A stretch of DNA of 64,000 nucleotides from Cheilinus undulatus. Its lineage: Eukaryota > Chordata > Actinopteri > Labriformes > Labridae. Positions 51,135 through 63,019 of this stretch are shown piece after piece. Under the pieces are notes generated by a model. The model ran no database searches. It saw nothing but the letters and a program-made list of their open reading frames with translations, and was not told where the DNA came from. Each line of letters starts with the position of its first letter. The first letter of the stretch is position 1. Location: NCBI RefSeq assembly GCF_018320785.1, contig NC_054885.1:7204921-7268920 (forward strand), in the 5' to 3' direction. A program made the translations under genes and the position numbers.

Positions 51135-54100
51135 TAGAAGCCAATACTTTCATCTTTATTAATCTTGTTCTCATTTGTTTAAATAAATTTTTCCTTTGTA
51201 AAATCTTATAACGAAAACACTGAACAGGAGCGTTAAAGCCTGTCTTAATTTGAAACGAATACACAACAACAGAACATTAAAAACGTACGGTAACTCTTAC
51301 TCTGCATCTGTAAACAACCCCCCCACCCCCGGCCCCGGCCCCCCACACACTCCACACAGTTTGATAAGATTTGGCATGTCCATTTTCTCAACGCATATGC
51401 CTTCAGCTCTTTGTGTCATTAAAATGTTCTTTTTTATTATTGCAGGTCGGACAATAAAAAAGACAATCTGCTAAAAAAACACAACTTCAAATGAGAGAAA
51501 AAAAAGCATTAGTGCCAATATTTGTGAACACACAGTCAGCAGTATACCGAATGCACTCAAACATTTGTATAGACCTTCTGTATAGTAAGCAGCCGTGCCC
51601 ACATTATGACAGGCAGTAACATGCACACGCACACATTATCCACACATTCACACAACTGTGGTGTCTCTACTTGGTCTCAGTCTCATTCATACTCATGTCC
51701 ATATGTTTGATACTACAAACAGTATCGACACGTGGAGAAATGCAACATAGCCTCAAACTGCCAGCAATTTAACATTTATCACTGCAACAGTAACAAACAT
51801 GTTCAAAAGAGAAAAACAGAGAAAGAGTGCATGAGATACAACAGTAGGAGGTCAGCATTTTGAAAACAGAACAATGACATTTTTCAATATTTTCACTGTT
51901 CAAAAATTAAAACCATACATACAAACAAACAGAAAAATAACTAAGTGAACATACACAGTAAGATACAGTTCTGTTTTCACTCAGAGCTGTTTGCATGTGT
52001 TTGGATTCCGTCTTTTAAGGGGACGTGAATACAAAACTGCACTTAAACCTCACATCATGTAGTAGTTTGAAGTTATACGATGAAGGTAATGCTGTTTACA
52101 GTGCCCATCTGTCTCAAGGCTTGTCTGTATTTGGTGTGTGCATGTTTCTATGTAAATCTGTTCAAAAGTCCGCTATCTACTGAGCACATAGAAATCCAGT
52201 CGAGTCTTTCAGACCAACTGACGGTTCATTCTGGTTCAGGTTTCAAGTCTAAGCAGTTGAAATCTTCATCTGTGGAAAAAGGCTGTATACACATTTAACA
52301 GTCCCTGCATTTGTTTAGAGAATAGCTTAAGTCTGGCCACAAGAATGTGTATACATGTCTCACATTTCTGCTTTACGTGTGTGCACATTAATATGCATAT
52401 AAGATGTGTGTGTCCATGTGTGTTACATTAATATGCATACCATGTCGATGTATGTCAGATGTAGGGATGGGGATCGTTTGTTTTTACTGATGTTGATAAC
52501 CCTAATCCTTAATAATCTCAGTGCTTATTGACACCACTATCAATTCTTCTTTATTATTTGGTGTCAAGATAGGACAGCAACACATTTTAACTACTGGTAT
52601 AAGCAGAGAGAAGTCTGGGTAATGCTGGCTAGACATGAGGCGATATTGAGGCTGATTTTAGCCCAGATTTGGCCCTTCAGAATGATCAGAGGCAATATCG
52701 GAAATATCATAATTTATGCCCAATTTGAGGGCCAATTAACTGCCCATATCGATCAGATGTCAACCGATTTTTTTTGTCCAACTAATCATCAAGTGTGATG
52801 AGTGTATATGGTTAATTTACTGCTCCAAATCCAGTCAGAACATCCCCGATCTGGAATGGTAAATGTCAAATTTTAAGCCCAATTTAGGGCCAATTTCGCC
52901 TTCCCAACAATCAGAGAGACGAGACTCAATTCGAGGCTCGATGCAGCCAATTATTTGTCTTGGTAATCATCAAATGTGTGATTTCACAGCTCCTAATCAA
53001 GCCATTTCTTGATCTGGAATCACAAAAATCAAATTTTAAGCCCAATTTAGATCAATTTTGCTGTTCTAACAAATTTAGAGAGGAGAGACACCATTTGAAG
53101 CTTCATGCAACCAATTATTTGTCCAAGTAATCATCAAGTGTGTGGTATCAATATGATCATTTTCCTGCTCCAAATTAAGCCTGAGGTTCCCCAATCTGGA
53201 ATCATAAAAATACGATTTTTAGGCCAATTTTGCCTTCCAAACGATCAAAAAGGGGACACTTAATTCAAGGCGTCTTGTGTCTGATTATTTGTCCAAATAC
53301 TCCTCATCTGTCGGGTCAATATGATTACTTAACTGCTCCCAATCAAGTCAGAGCTTCCCCAATCTGGAATCATACAAAAAAAAAATTAAGCCAGTTTTGC
53401 CTTCCCAACGATCAGAGAGATAAACCTGATTTAAGGTGTCTCGCATCTTTTTTATTTGTCCAAATACTCCTTATCTGTGTTGGGTCAATATGATTATTTT
53501 ACAGCTCCAAATCAAGTAAGAGCTTCCCAGATCTTGAATTCTTAATGATCAATTTCAAGCCCACTGTTTAGCTAGTTTTGTCCCCCTACGATACTCCTTA
53601 TCTGCCTTATCTGTTTGGTCAATATGATTAGATTACTGCTCCCAATCAAGTCAGAGCTTCCCTGATCTTGAATTGTAAATATCTAATTTTAAATCTAATC
53701 TCAGTCCGTTTTACCTCACCAAGAATCAGTGTGTGGTGCCAATATGATTTTTTTTACTGCTCCAAACCTAGTCAGAACCTCCCCAACCTAGAACTTCAGT
53801 TATCAAATGTTTAGCCCAACTAAAGGCCTGTGCTACCCCCTTATGATCAGAGAGGTGAGACTTTATTTGAGGCTTGTTGTTGTCTAAATTCTCCTCAAGT
53901 GCATGGTGTCAATATGATTAGATGGTTTCCAATCTAGACAGAGCTTCAACGATCTGGAATCCTACGTATCAAATGCTAAGCGCAATTTCTGGCCTATTTT
54001 ACCCCCCCTCAAATGATCTGAAAGACTAGACCTGATCTAAGGGTTTTTGCAACAGATTAACTGTCAAAATGCCTCAATTGTGTGGTTCAATATTAATGTT

Positions 54101-55249
54101 TTACTGCTTCCAGTCCACTCAGAGCCTCCCTAAACTGGAATCGTAACGATTACATTTTAAGCCCAATTTAAGGCCAATTTTGCTTTCCCCACATTCAGAA
54201 AGGTGGTTTAAGGCTTGCCGAAAGCGATTATCCATCTAAATAGTGCTCAAGTTTGAGGTGTAAATGATTATTCTACTGCTCCTAATCCAGTTCAGAGCTT
54301 CCCCAACCTGGAATCCTAAATATCAAATTTTAAGCCCAATTTTGGGCCCATTTCACCCAACCAACGATTAGAGAGGCCCAATTCAGGGCTTTTGCAACAG
54401 ATTTTGTCTAAATCATCTTCAAGTCTTTGGTGTCAGTATGATTATTTTACGGCTCCAAGTTAGGTCAACGCTTCTCCAATCTGTAATTCTAAATGTCAAG
54501 TTTTAGTTACAGTTTAAGGCTGTTTAACCCCTGATAATGTGAGGCCAGATTTACGGCTTGCTGAAACCAATCACTTTTCCAAATAACCCTTATGTCTGCA
54601 CTGTCAACAGGATAATTTTACTGTTCCTAAATCGATTCGGGGCTCCCTGATCTGGAATTGTAAACATTAAACTTTAAGCCCAACTTAGGCCAATTTTGCC
54701 TTCCCAACAATCAGAAACCTTATTTGAGGTTTCTCGCATGATCTTTTCCCCAGATAATCTTGAAGTGTGAGGTGTTGATAAGATTATTTTGCCACTCCAA
54801 ATTTAGCCAGAACCTCCCCGATCTGGAACTGTAAATTCAAGTTCAACACTGGATTAATTTTAATCAATGCGGCATGTTACAAAGTTTGAGAGCATGTACC
54901 ATGGCTTATTTAAGTGGACTGGGAGGATGACTGTCCTGCAGCAGGGAAAACCAATTTCTGGATGGTAAATGCAGCAACAGTTGAAGTTTTATTTAACCCA
55001 TACACAGCGGAAGGTATCCCATTTTTGTTGACATAATTTGACTTAAGAAGACTCAATAGCAGTATCGATAAGCTCAATGACATTCAGGTTTTTAGAAGTG
55101 CCGAACCAGGTCTAAACATAAATGTGGCTTTGACCTCCATCCCTAGTCATGTGTGTGCATGTCTGTATCTGTGTGTGCTATAGTAAGTACATATGTTTCC
55201 CAGTGTATGATGTCTCAGTGTCCAAACCAACATAAAAATGGAGGGATCA
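51135..55249 (-). other. tnrc6b: Probable tnrc6b 3' UTR (about 4.1 kb)
   Basis: It is downstream of the tnrc6b stop codon. A minus-strand AATAAA at 51155-51160 is the first good poly(A) signal beyond the low-repeat stretch 51.2-52.5 kb, which looks UTR-like. TNRC6 genes have long 3' UTRs in vertebrates. If this is right, the 171-bp array (52.63-54.85 kb) is transcribed as part of the UTR. The end point is inferred. Confidence 0.5.
52626..54850. repeat. Tandem array, about 13 units of roughly 171 bp
   Basis: The landmark (t)tactgctcc...aatc.agtcagagcttcccc.gatctggaat recurs at about 52819, 52988, 53160, 53331, 53501, 53634, 53756, 53923, 54101, 54276, 54449, 54620 and 54790. Spacing is mostly 167-178 bp, with two shortened units of about 133 and 122 bp. 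Each unit also holds ttttaagcccaattt.aggcc and gtgtggtgtcaatatgatta. The left edge (gctggctagacatgaggcg) looks like the start of the MITE at 15905. Confidence 0.85.
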
Positions 55250-55823
55250 TCAGATAGAATCAGCTCCGCCCCCCAGCAGGTCGCCAGGCAACAGTGCTGC
55301 AGGGCTGTCCATTTGGTGCCTCTCCTCCATCTGCGGCGCCCCCCACAGGCTGCTGCTGGGGTATCCTGTAGTCATGCCCCCCCAGAGTCCAGACCTCCCA
55401 GACTCTGCTCCCTCCACGCCCCCTCCTTCCCCCGCCCCGTTGGTGCCCCACTGGGAGAAGATGCCCAGCCCCGGTCCCTGGGCTGACGAGGTTTCTGAAG
55501 AACTTCCTGTACCGTCAAGACCTTGCCAGGCCGAGCCTGAGGACCGCACAGCACCCAGACTCCCCGATCCTCCCTCCACTCCACCGCTGCTGTTTCCGTT
55601 TCCACCTGAAGCTGCCCCCACCGCCGCCCGCTCACTCCCTGGGGAGCTGCCTCCACTGCTGGCCACAGCTGTGCCAGCTGCAGATGAACCCTGCGTCCCG
55701 CTGGCTGCTGCTGTTCCTGAACCCGCTCCCTCTGCTCCTCCGGCCTGGGAATGTGCAAAATAACGAGCGACCTCTTCCTCACCCACAAACTCTGCCAGGA
55801 TGGTGGTGTTACCCAGAACACAC
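55250..55823 (-). CDS. tnrc6b: tnrc6b last coding exon (end of RRM and C-terminal effector region)
   Basis: Acceptor ctctctcag, stop TGA at 55250-55252. It begins [18 protein letters not shown], the last RRM strand and helix. A long Gly/Ser/Ala run follows, with scattered Trp motifs (SAWQG, FSQWG, GLWGG, SLWGAP) that in TNRC6 proteins dock into CNOT1/CNOT9. The Gly/Ser/Ala part is longer and simpler than I recall in mammals. Confidence 0.93.
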
Positions 55824-58800
55824 CTGAGAGAGAAAAAAAATTCTTAACATTTTTATTGATGCAATTCTATCGTCCTGTGAGACTTCTCACCGGTAAAAAT
55901 CATCAATGAAACCAACTGATATTGTTTATTGAAAGCCCCTTTAGTAAAGAATTGACGTACTGCCCACAAATCTTAAGTAATGCCTGTATAAAGTTGTGTC
56001 TAGGCTAAGTGATGAAGCCACTACCCACTAGTTGGCGCTGCAGATTGTACTGCAAAAAACACATGGTATCCATACAGGTACAGACAGTTTTGCTAGCCTT
56101 ACAAAGGACCAACTGGAGCGTGTTTCATACTGATGGATATTTTTAATGCTAATAAGTATTAGTGAGGTTTCAGGTCAACCCACATGTGAAGAGCCCCCTG
56201 GGCCTTGGCTGCCTCCTGCCGACTGCTGTAGCGAATCAGAGCGCTGCCCTGGGTCAGGCCCAGGTGGAAGGTGAGTAGGGGACCGTGCTGCATGCAGATC
56301 GTCCTCAGTGTGGAGCCATCAATCTGCAGAGAGAGAGAGGAGGTTTAAGACATCTGTAGGAGCTGTTTATGTGAGTGATGTGACAGTGACACTGTCAGAG
56401 AGAGGTCAGAGAGACTAAGAGGTTACGACATGATTATGTGTTTGAAGAGTTATCTATTTATAAGTAATGAGGCAGTGTACGATGAGGATTTACTGTTGTG
56501 TAATTCTGTCAATCAGTGGTCAAATAAACATGTTGTTCTGGTGTAGCAGTGTTAAAGATTGCACATGCATCACTTGGACTTATATAACACAGTATTTTTT
56601 ATGAGTTTCCACTGGGACTGGTGCTTTGCACAACAGGAGCACATTCCCTGCAGGACTGAGCCCATCAGTCTGCAGGTTGGGATGGAAACTTTAATGGACA
56701 AGAAGACAAACACCCACTAATGTTACCTTGTGCATCCATGTATAAGAGATTATAGTGAGACTTAATAAAATGTATTTTGCTGACTGGAGAATAAAACAAC
56801 AGGGATAGAGGCTGTGACAGAGGGGGGGATGGGGAGAGGAGCGCAGCAGGCAGAGAGGCACATCCTTAGCATCGTTCAAACTAAATCCTGACTCTTCCTA
56901 CATGTTTGTGCAGAGGTGTCGATGTGTTTCTAACTTCTTTAGAGCACAACTGCTGTGAAACAATCAGGAAATTACATCCTTACAGCACCACCTCTCATTT
57001 GATTTCCTATTGCTGTGTGACATCTCTCTCACTCTGCTCATAGTAACCTTGGGTTGAAATACTTAAGCATATATGTTATTGTCTTCAAAACGTGGGGAAT
57101 ATACTGACATCTAATGTAATACTTTAAGAGACCTTTTTCAAGACCTTTATTAATTCATTTGAAGACTATCGCATCTTCAACTTATTACCCTTTACATAAT
57201 GAACAGTTATGTATATGTTTTGTGTTGATAGTAAAAACAAAAATATGGGAAAAAAGAACATGACAGTAGTATTTTTTATTATAGTATTCAAATTAGGCTC
57301 TTTTGGAGATTTTTAACTACACCATGAGAAAAAATGACCTGGTATCATAAGGTGGCTGACAAGGGAAGGTCTTATTTTTGACTTAAGCCACCTAAGAGTA
57401 GTTGTACCATATCGAGAGGTATCTTTCCACAAGTTTTGCACTGCTGTTAAAGCCTAAAAGTAGAAAAGCATAATTGTCTTTGTCTTACTTTTACTACTCA
57501 TTTGAAAGCATAACCTGTTTAGATTACTCTAAAATCAACATTTAAGACCTCACTGTCTTTCATTTAAGACTATTGAATACTTTATGAAGCCTTAAATTTG
57601 ATAAATTTAATTTATCAACTTTTAATACTTTTACACCCCCCCGACACTCTGATCAAATTTTCGAAATTTTGAAAACTTTAAAGGGGACATATTCTACCCC
57701 TTAAGACAAGTTTATATTGGTCTCAGAGGTCCCCAAAACATGCCTGTGAAGTTTGTTGCTGAAAAAAAAACAGTCCAGTATTCGATTTTTGCATGTCTAA
57801 AAAAACTCTGTTTTGGCCCTGCACAGCTGAACGAGCCGTTTCTGTGTCTGTGGCTTTAAATGTTAATGAGCTGTCTGACTCCGCCCCTGACTCCATCCCT
57901 CTCAGGAAATATATGTGGCTTAATGGATGTGGCTTTCCTGATCCTCCTCTCAGAATCAGGAGGAGGATGGAACTTTCTTTCAAGCAGGGGAGGGCCAACC
58001 AAACTTGGGGGTGGGGCTAACTCTCCTAACTCATGAGGGGAAAATCTTAGAATGGCTTCTTTCAGAACACATTTTCTAAAAGTTGGAAGAAGAGAGGAAG
58101 GGGGGACTGGGTTTTTTCTAATCCCTGGAGGATTGTGGACAGGCCAGGGGCACATATTTTTATTTACAAGGCCTGAAATTGTGTATTTTGCATAATATGT
58201 GACCGTTGATAAGCATGGATTAATGTATAAGAAGTTGATCCAACAACTTTTTTAAACCTATAATTTGGATTTAATGCCATGACTTTTCCAGAATAGAATC
58301 GTTTGAGTCAAACTCTCATTAATTAAACAGCTCATCCAACTTTGCAATCCAATTACAGCTTTGTCACAGATCATCCCATCTGATTCATATAAAACAGACT
58401 ACAGAGGGTTTAAGATGAACAAAGAAAATGATTTAAAGCTTTTGATTTGTCGCTGACATATATATGTGTAGTTGTTTTACATAAAAGGTCTTTGCACACT
58501 GAGTCTGAGTCATTTTCAGATATGCTTTTCAGGTCTGTAATCTGATTTAAGTCTAATGTCTTTCGTGTTTTAGTTGTTTTTACAGTGAAAATTTGTAGAA
58601 TGTTGCCAATGGTTTCATACAACAAAGGGGAAAAAAAGTGAAGATGATTCTGTGTCTTGTGAAAAACACAATGGGACCATCTGTCCTGACAGAGATCTTT
58701 ATGTGGCACAAGCTATCAAGTCATAATGCTGCGGTGGAGAGATGGAGATAAACTTTTAAGTTCAGTGTTTGTTACATGGCTGAAGTAAAAACACTGGCCG

Positions 58801-61800
58801 TTATCTAGTATGTTTTGTGGTTAACATTTACATAATACATGGGTGAATGAGTGAGCGAGAAGGGAGCTGCAGCTGCTACTCTGAATAATTAATCACACAT
58901 TGAAATGACATGGATGGATGCAAAAAATAAATAAATAAACTAAACCTGCTCTGAAAAAATAATGACAGACAAAAGTATTGACATCAATGTGCAAATACGA
59001 TCAAAACATCATCAGAGTTTTTTTTTTCTTCATGTGCAGAAATTTCTGACAAAAAAATGGACTCCACGTGCAAAGACCTTAAGACTGGTATATATTCTGT
59101 TGTGAAACAAGAAAATATTAATCCTACATGACTAGAGCAGCAAACTCCAGTTACATAATGTCCTCATCCTTCTGCACTCTTTTTTCAAAAAGAACAGATA
59201 TGGCAGTGGTGACACTGTTAACATTTTCTACTATGATGATAGAATTGCAGAGCATTATTATATGATTAATCACAGAATAATTCATAATTCTAGCTGTTGC
59301 TTTTCTCAGTCCTTACCTGAGGCGTCAGGTTGCTCAGCAGCAGCCAGCAGCTGCTCCTGGAGGCAACTCCGTCGCTCCAAGCTGAGCCTGTGAGGAAGAG
59401 GGAAGAAGAAAAAAGACATTTATAAAAAAATAATTAGCAAGGATGTCACAGCTGACAGCATACAGAGATTTTACTAGAAATAAACTTTCAACACATAACC
59501 TAATTTCTATCATCTAATTCAGTTATATCCTTTTCACATTGTTCATATAATAAAAGGTTTAAAACTTGTTATGAAATGTGAAATCATTCTTTGTACCTGG
59601 CCCAAATCTTGACTCTTGATTGATCCCGCCCCCTCCCCAGCTCCGGGCCAGACGCGGGCCTCCGCTTCCCCATGGGGAGGGTGAGGCCTGCTTCTGATTG
59701 GTTAAGCCAGGAGGGGGGCGTGGCAGCTGTGAGCTGTTGCGATTGGTCTTCCACATCTTGTTTTGTCCGATGGGCTCTGGGGGCCAGCTGGGCTTGTACT
59801 CCGAGTACTTTCCTGGAGAGGAAATGGGGAGGGGGGGAAAAAAGAGGGGTTTGATAAACAAATCTCAGAGAACACAGGAAACGTCTTCAGCCATGCACAC
59901 GGATAAAATACAGAGCAAACACAGTTATAGTAGAAGAGCAAAGAAAGAAAAAAGGTCTTTGCTTCTATGAAGAGAGAGATTCAAATGTGAAACTCAGAGA
60001 AGGAATAAATGAGGTGATGGAAGCGTTTACCTGTGCTGTGTGCATTGCTGAGCGGGCTGTCTGAGGCACTGTAGGGCCAGGCACCAGGTGAAGGCAGCGA
60101 GGTGTTGAGGGAGGGGTTTGGCCCTAAAAAAAGCATTAAGAGGTGATTTGAGAAACATCAGAGAGCAAAAAAACAAACACTACAGCTGCAGAGGCAGCCT
60201 GAGAGTTAGACTTTGAGTTTCGTATATGTCTTGCTCAGTCTCTCTATAAATGGAGCAGCATGTTTCCAAATATTTCCAAAATTTATATGCATTAACAACA
60301 GGGAGTCATTCTGCTAGACCCAGTTAATCAGAATCAGAAATACTCTAGAAATCCTCAAGGAAAATTCATAAAAGATAAAAATGATACTTGTATAACTAAA
60401 AAAACTGTTTTTAGATTTTTTATTGGAATTTTAAGAGCCGATGCCTAATTCGATAATCATCCTCATCAAAGTCTTTAGTCAGATTCAGTCAGATACCTAT
60501 GTTGTCTCGCAGTAACTGGTGGTCAGAGTCGTTGAGGTTCGGGGGTCCAGGGGAACCGAGAACACCACCAGGGGTCATGTAGGGGTCGGACTCTGGGTCT
60601 CCGCTGCTCTGGATCCCCTTCCAGGGAACACCAGGCTGAAACTCTGTCAACACAACAGAAAAAAACAGACTTACTGAAACATAAAGCAGAAGCAATTTTG
60701 AAATCAGAGGATTACCTGTAATCCTGTGGTTGTGTTCACTGTAGTCTGTTTTTATAGTTATTTACCTAACATTGTTCTAATGGTGAAAAATGTGCCTAAT
60801 CAAATAAGTTTGTTTTACCCTGGAGGTTAGAAAAAAGCAGCCATAGAATATTAAAGTAATCAGTGAACATGCATGCAAACACAAACACTATGCAGTACAT
60901 CCTTTTATTTGCTCTAATTCTTACCCTTGAACTTAAACATCTGAACACAGACTTACCTGGTGGCCAGCTGGACGTGGCCGGTTTGTTCCCCATCTTACTG
61001 CCAGGGGTCCGGTGCCAGCTGTCTGCAGAGCCCTGAGGGGGAATCCCCGAACCATCAGCACCCAGCATGTCATACTGGGAGTAAGGGGATCCTCCTCTCA
61101 CCTTTAAAGCACTGGGTAAAGGGCCTGAGGGGAAGAACACAGAGCAAGACATGAAAAACAACTCAGATTACTATGATTCATGCTGGCTCACTCATATTAG
61201 ACAGAGGAGAAAAAGGTCAGTCAATAATTTCACTAAAGAAGTCTTCGAATGCTATCATTTTTACCTGTGGCCCTCATTATTTACATGCACACATTACATT
61301 TTCCAACTTGCAATATGCAAAAATCACACCTTATTAGTGCCTTTTTTTTCCATTTTTATGGTGCAAATTAGATTGGCACAGTGAAAATAAATGATCTTTA
61401 ATAAAATTCACATTGTTTTAACTTAAATGCATGCTTGACAAGTTGCTATGGAGGCTTGAATATTCTGCATTTCAAGGTGAAGCATTTTTATAAATTCATA
61501 GTTCATTCTGAAAATGTCAAAATGTTGGCTATTTTGACAGTTTTTGATGCCATATTTTAGAATGACACAACCTGTGATTTGAATGATCAGTAGTATGAAA
61601 AAGTACTAACACTAAAAAAAAACCTACATCTATTTCATAAGACATTTAGGAGAATAAATCTATTATAAATACCAGAAAAAGTCCTACAAAGTATCTTAAT
61701 AGCGCAACGCTCATGCCTCAAACCAAGGAGGTTCCTGGTTTGCTTCCCGGTCAGGGCCTTTCTGTGCAGAGTTTGCATGTTCTCCTCATGCATGTGTGGG

Positions 61801-63019
61801 TTCTCTCCAGGTACTCCAGCTTCCTGTCAGCCCTGTGATTGACTGGCGACCAGTCCAGGGTGTACCCCGCCTCTTGCCCAATGACAACTAGGATAGGCTC
61901 CAGCCCCCCTGCAACCCTCAGCAGGATAAGTGGTATAGAAAATGGATGGATGGATGCATGTGGCCAATGCATATTTAGACAAAAAACAATATCAGAAGTA
62001 CCAAAGCTTTATGAAACGTAGTTTTTTTCAAGTAATTTCTTTAAAAGGAAAGAGAGAGAGAGCACTGTCTCAATTGCGCAAGTATGCTAAGACAAGTGGG
62101 CAAAGCTCCAGTTTCACTGTCTTTTCACACATTTGTCCAAACATTGCAGGGATATTTGTGCTGTTCAGACTGTGTGCTTGAGTTTGCCTGCATATTTAGA
62201 TGATTAAAACAAGCAATTAACCAATCATAGGTTTTAAGGACTTCTAGTTCTGTAGCACTGGTATCTAACCAATATAAATATTGCTTGATTTTTACTAGAA
62301 TCATATCAAAGTTAAAAATTTAGGTATAGCAATGACACAAGTGTATAATGACAATCAAGTCTTTCTATCTATTCTGTTCATACAATTCATTCATGTGTGT
62401 CAAATTTTAGGTCAGAGGATCAGACACCACAGATTGCCTCGGTACAGATATACTAAGAAGGAAGGTGATACCATCACAGTTTGCCAGATTGACAGAGGCC
62501 TTCACCAAAGTGTGAAAAAATCTTGCCATGAACCATCTGTCAACTCACCGTTCTTGTGAAGGGTTGTGTCAGGGGGAGACGGAGCCGGGGAGTGTCCCTC
62601 CATCATCCATTTAAAACGAGACTGCTGACCTCCCGTATCCTTCATCCCTCCAATCATTGGACCAAGCTCCAGACCGGACAGGTTTCCACCAGGAGCGAGT
62701 CCTAACATGAAGAGAAAACACACATTCAATGAGTTAATAACATCCAACAGCCTTGGCTTTCTTTGACTTGGGAGCATGAATGAGTGAGAACTGATCTGAT
62801 GGACTTACCAGAGTACATCCCTTGTGTTTTGGCATGAAGGTCTGATAAGGGCCCCCCCAGTCCAGGATGCTGGAGGGGGTCTCCAATCGGTTGTTTAGAG
62901 AGGCCTCCTCCCAGGTGAGAGGGAGACAGTTTGGAGCCTCCTCCTCCTGATGCTGCTCCTCCGACTCCACCCTGCTGATGCTGCCTCTGCTGCTGCAGGA
63001 TTGCCATAATCCTCGCCAG
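55250..63019 (-). CDS. tnrc6b: Trinucleotide repeat-containing gene 6B protein (GW182 family), C-terminal part, 9 exons
   Basis: TNRC6B is the scaffold that links Argonaute to poly(A)-binding protein and the deadenylases in miRNA silencing. Exons (minus strand): 63019-62809, 62701-62549, 61124-60957, 60643-60497, 60123-60031, 59812-59597, 59387-59317, 56323-56184, 55823-55250. All junctions are GT/AG and in phase, giving 590 residues and a stop. In order they encode a Q-rich [10 protein letters not shown] stretch, [16 protein letters not shown], the PAM2-type [13 protein letters not shown] (binds PABPC MLLE), the M2 region with Trp motifs, an RRM ([16 protein letters not shown] ... [12 protein letters not shown]) and a Gly/Ser/Trp-rich C-terminus ending [14 protein letters not shown]. 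That ending resembles TNRC6B more than 6A or 6C. The Argonaute-binding N-terminal half lies to the right of the window. The a/b ohnolog is undetermined. Confidence 0.95.
56184..56323 (-). CDS. tnrc6b: tnrc6b RRM core exon
   Basis: Acceptor ctctgcag, donor GTGGGT, 140 nt. It encodes [30 protein letters not shown], then [16 protein letters not shown](M). TNRC6 RRMs lack the usual RNP aromatic residues, and this one fits that pattern. Confidence 0.96.
57678..58206 (+). mobile_element. MITE, copy 3 of the 4.5-kb family
   Basis: The left end is tttaaaggggacatattcta and the right end ttttgcataatatgtgacc, an inverted pair of type ggNNacatatt. The interior holds agacaagtttatattgg, aaacatgcctgtgaagtttg and tgactccgcccctgac. 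It lies in the tnrc6b intron between 56323 and 59317. Confidence 0.75.
59317..59387 (-). CDS. tnrc6b: tnrc6b exon before the RRM core
   Basis: Acceptor cctcacag, donor GTAAGG, 71 nt. It encodes (G)[15 protein letters not shown], then LLSNLTPQ, the first beta strand of the RRM (W-L-x-L-x-N-L-T-P-Q). Confidence 0.95.
59597..59812 (-). CDS. tnrc6b: tnrc6b M2-region exon
   Basis: Acceptor cctctccag, donor GTACAA, 216 nt. It encodes (G)[50 protein letters not shown], then [15 protein letters not shown]. The signature is RPPPGLTN with four Trp residues used by TNRC6 proteins for deadenylase contacts. Confidence 0.95.
60031..60123 (-). CDS. tnrc6b: tnrc6b exon, GAWPYSASD segment
   Basis: Acceptor ctttttttag, donor GTAAAC, 93 nt. 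It encodes (G)[15 protein letters not shown], then [15 protein letters not shown], a Ser/Pro-rich M2 segment with one Trp motif. Confidence 0.93.
60497..60643 (-). CDS. tnrc6b: tnrc6b PAM2-type motif exon
   Basis: Acceptor tgttgacag, donor GTATCT, 147 nt. It encodes (E)[31 protein letters not shown], then [23 protein letters not shown] is the core of the PABP-binding motif conserved across TNRC6 proteins. Confidence 0.96.
60957..61124 (-). CDS. tnrc6b: tnrc6b exon upstream of the PAM2 core
   Basis: Acceptor cccctcag, donor GTAAGT, 168 nt. It encodes (G)[41 protein letters not shown], then [10 protein letters not shown], the left half of the PAM2-type motif. Confidence 0.96.
61691..61958 (+). 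mobile_element. Fish SINE/LINE-tail retroposon with (TGGA)n end
   Basis: It contains gtttgcatgttctcctcatg, ctgtgattgactggcgacca, gtccagggtgtaccccgcct and ggataggctccagccccc. It ends agtggtatagaaaatggatg with a TGGA repeat. This conserved 3' tail is widespread in teleosts. The family name is not certain to me. Confidence 0.8.
62010..62330. mobile_element. Fold-back MITE copy
   Basis: It contains gcactgtctcaattgcgcaa, acacatttgtccaaacattg and a terminal tttttactagaatcatatca followed by aagtt. It is the same family as 16.6 and 20.0 kb. Confidence 0.5.
62549..62701 (-). CDS. tnrc6b: tnrc6b exon, [14 protein letters not shown] segment
   Basis: Acceptor tcatgttag, donor GTGAGT, 153 nt. It encodes (G)[30 protein letters not shown], then [16 protein letters not shown] and HKN(G). 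[15 protein letters not shown] is almost invariant in vertebrate TNRC6 proteins. Confidence 0.96.
62809..63019 (-). CDS. tnrc6b: tnrc6b Q-rich exon (first exon in window)
   Basis: Acceptor cctctcag, donor GTAAGT, 211 nt, phase 0 start. It encodes [16 protein letters not shown], a Gly-rich insert, [15 protein letters not shown], then [16 protein letters not shown]. The upstream exons are outside the window. 63020-64000 appears to be intron. Confidence 0.93.

Noticed and set aside
55374..55763. Plus-strand Pro-rich frame opposite tnrc6b
   Set aside because: It is the antisense shadow of the Gly/Ser-rich tnrc6b last exon. The opposite strand has verified family sequence and splice sites.
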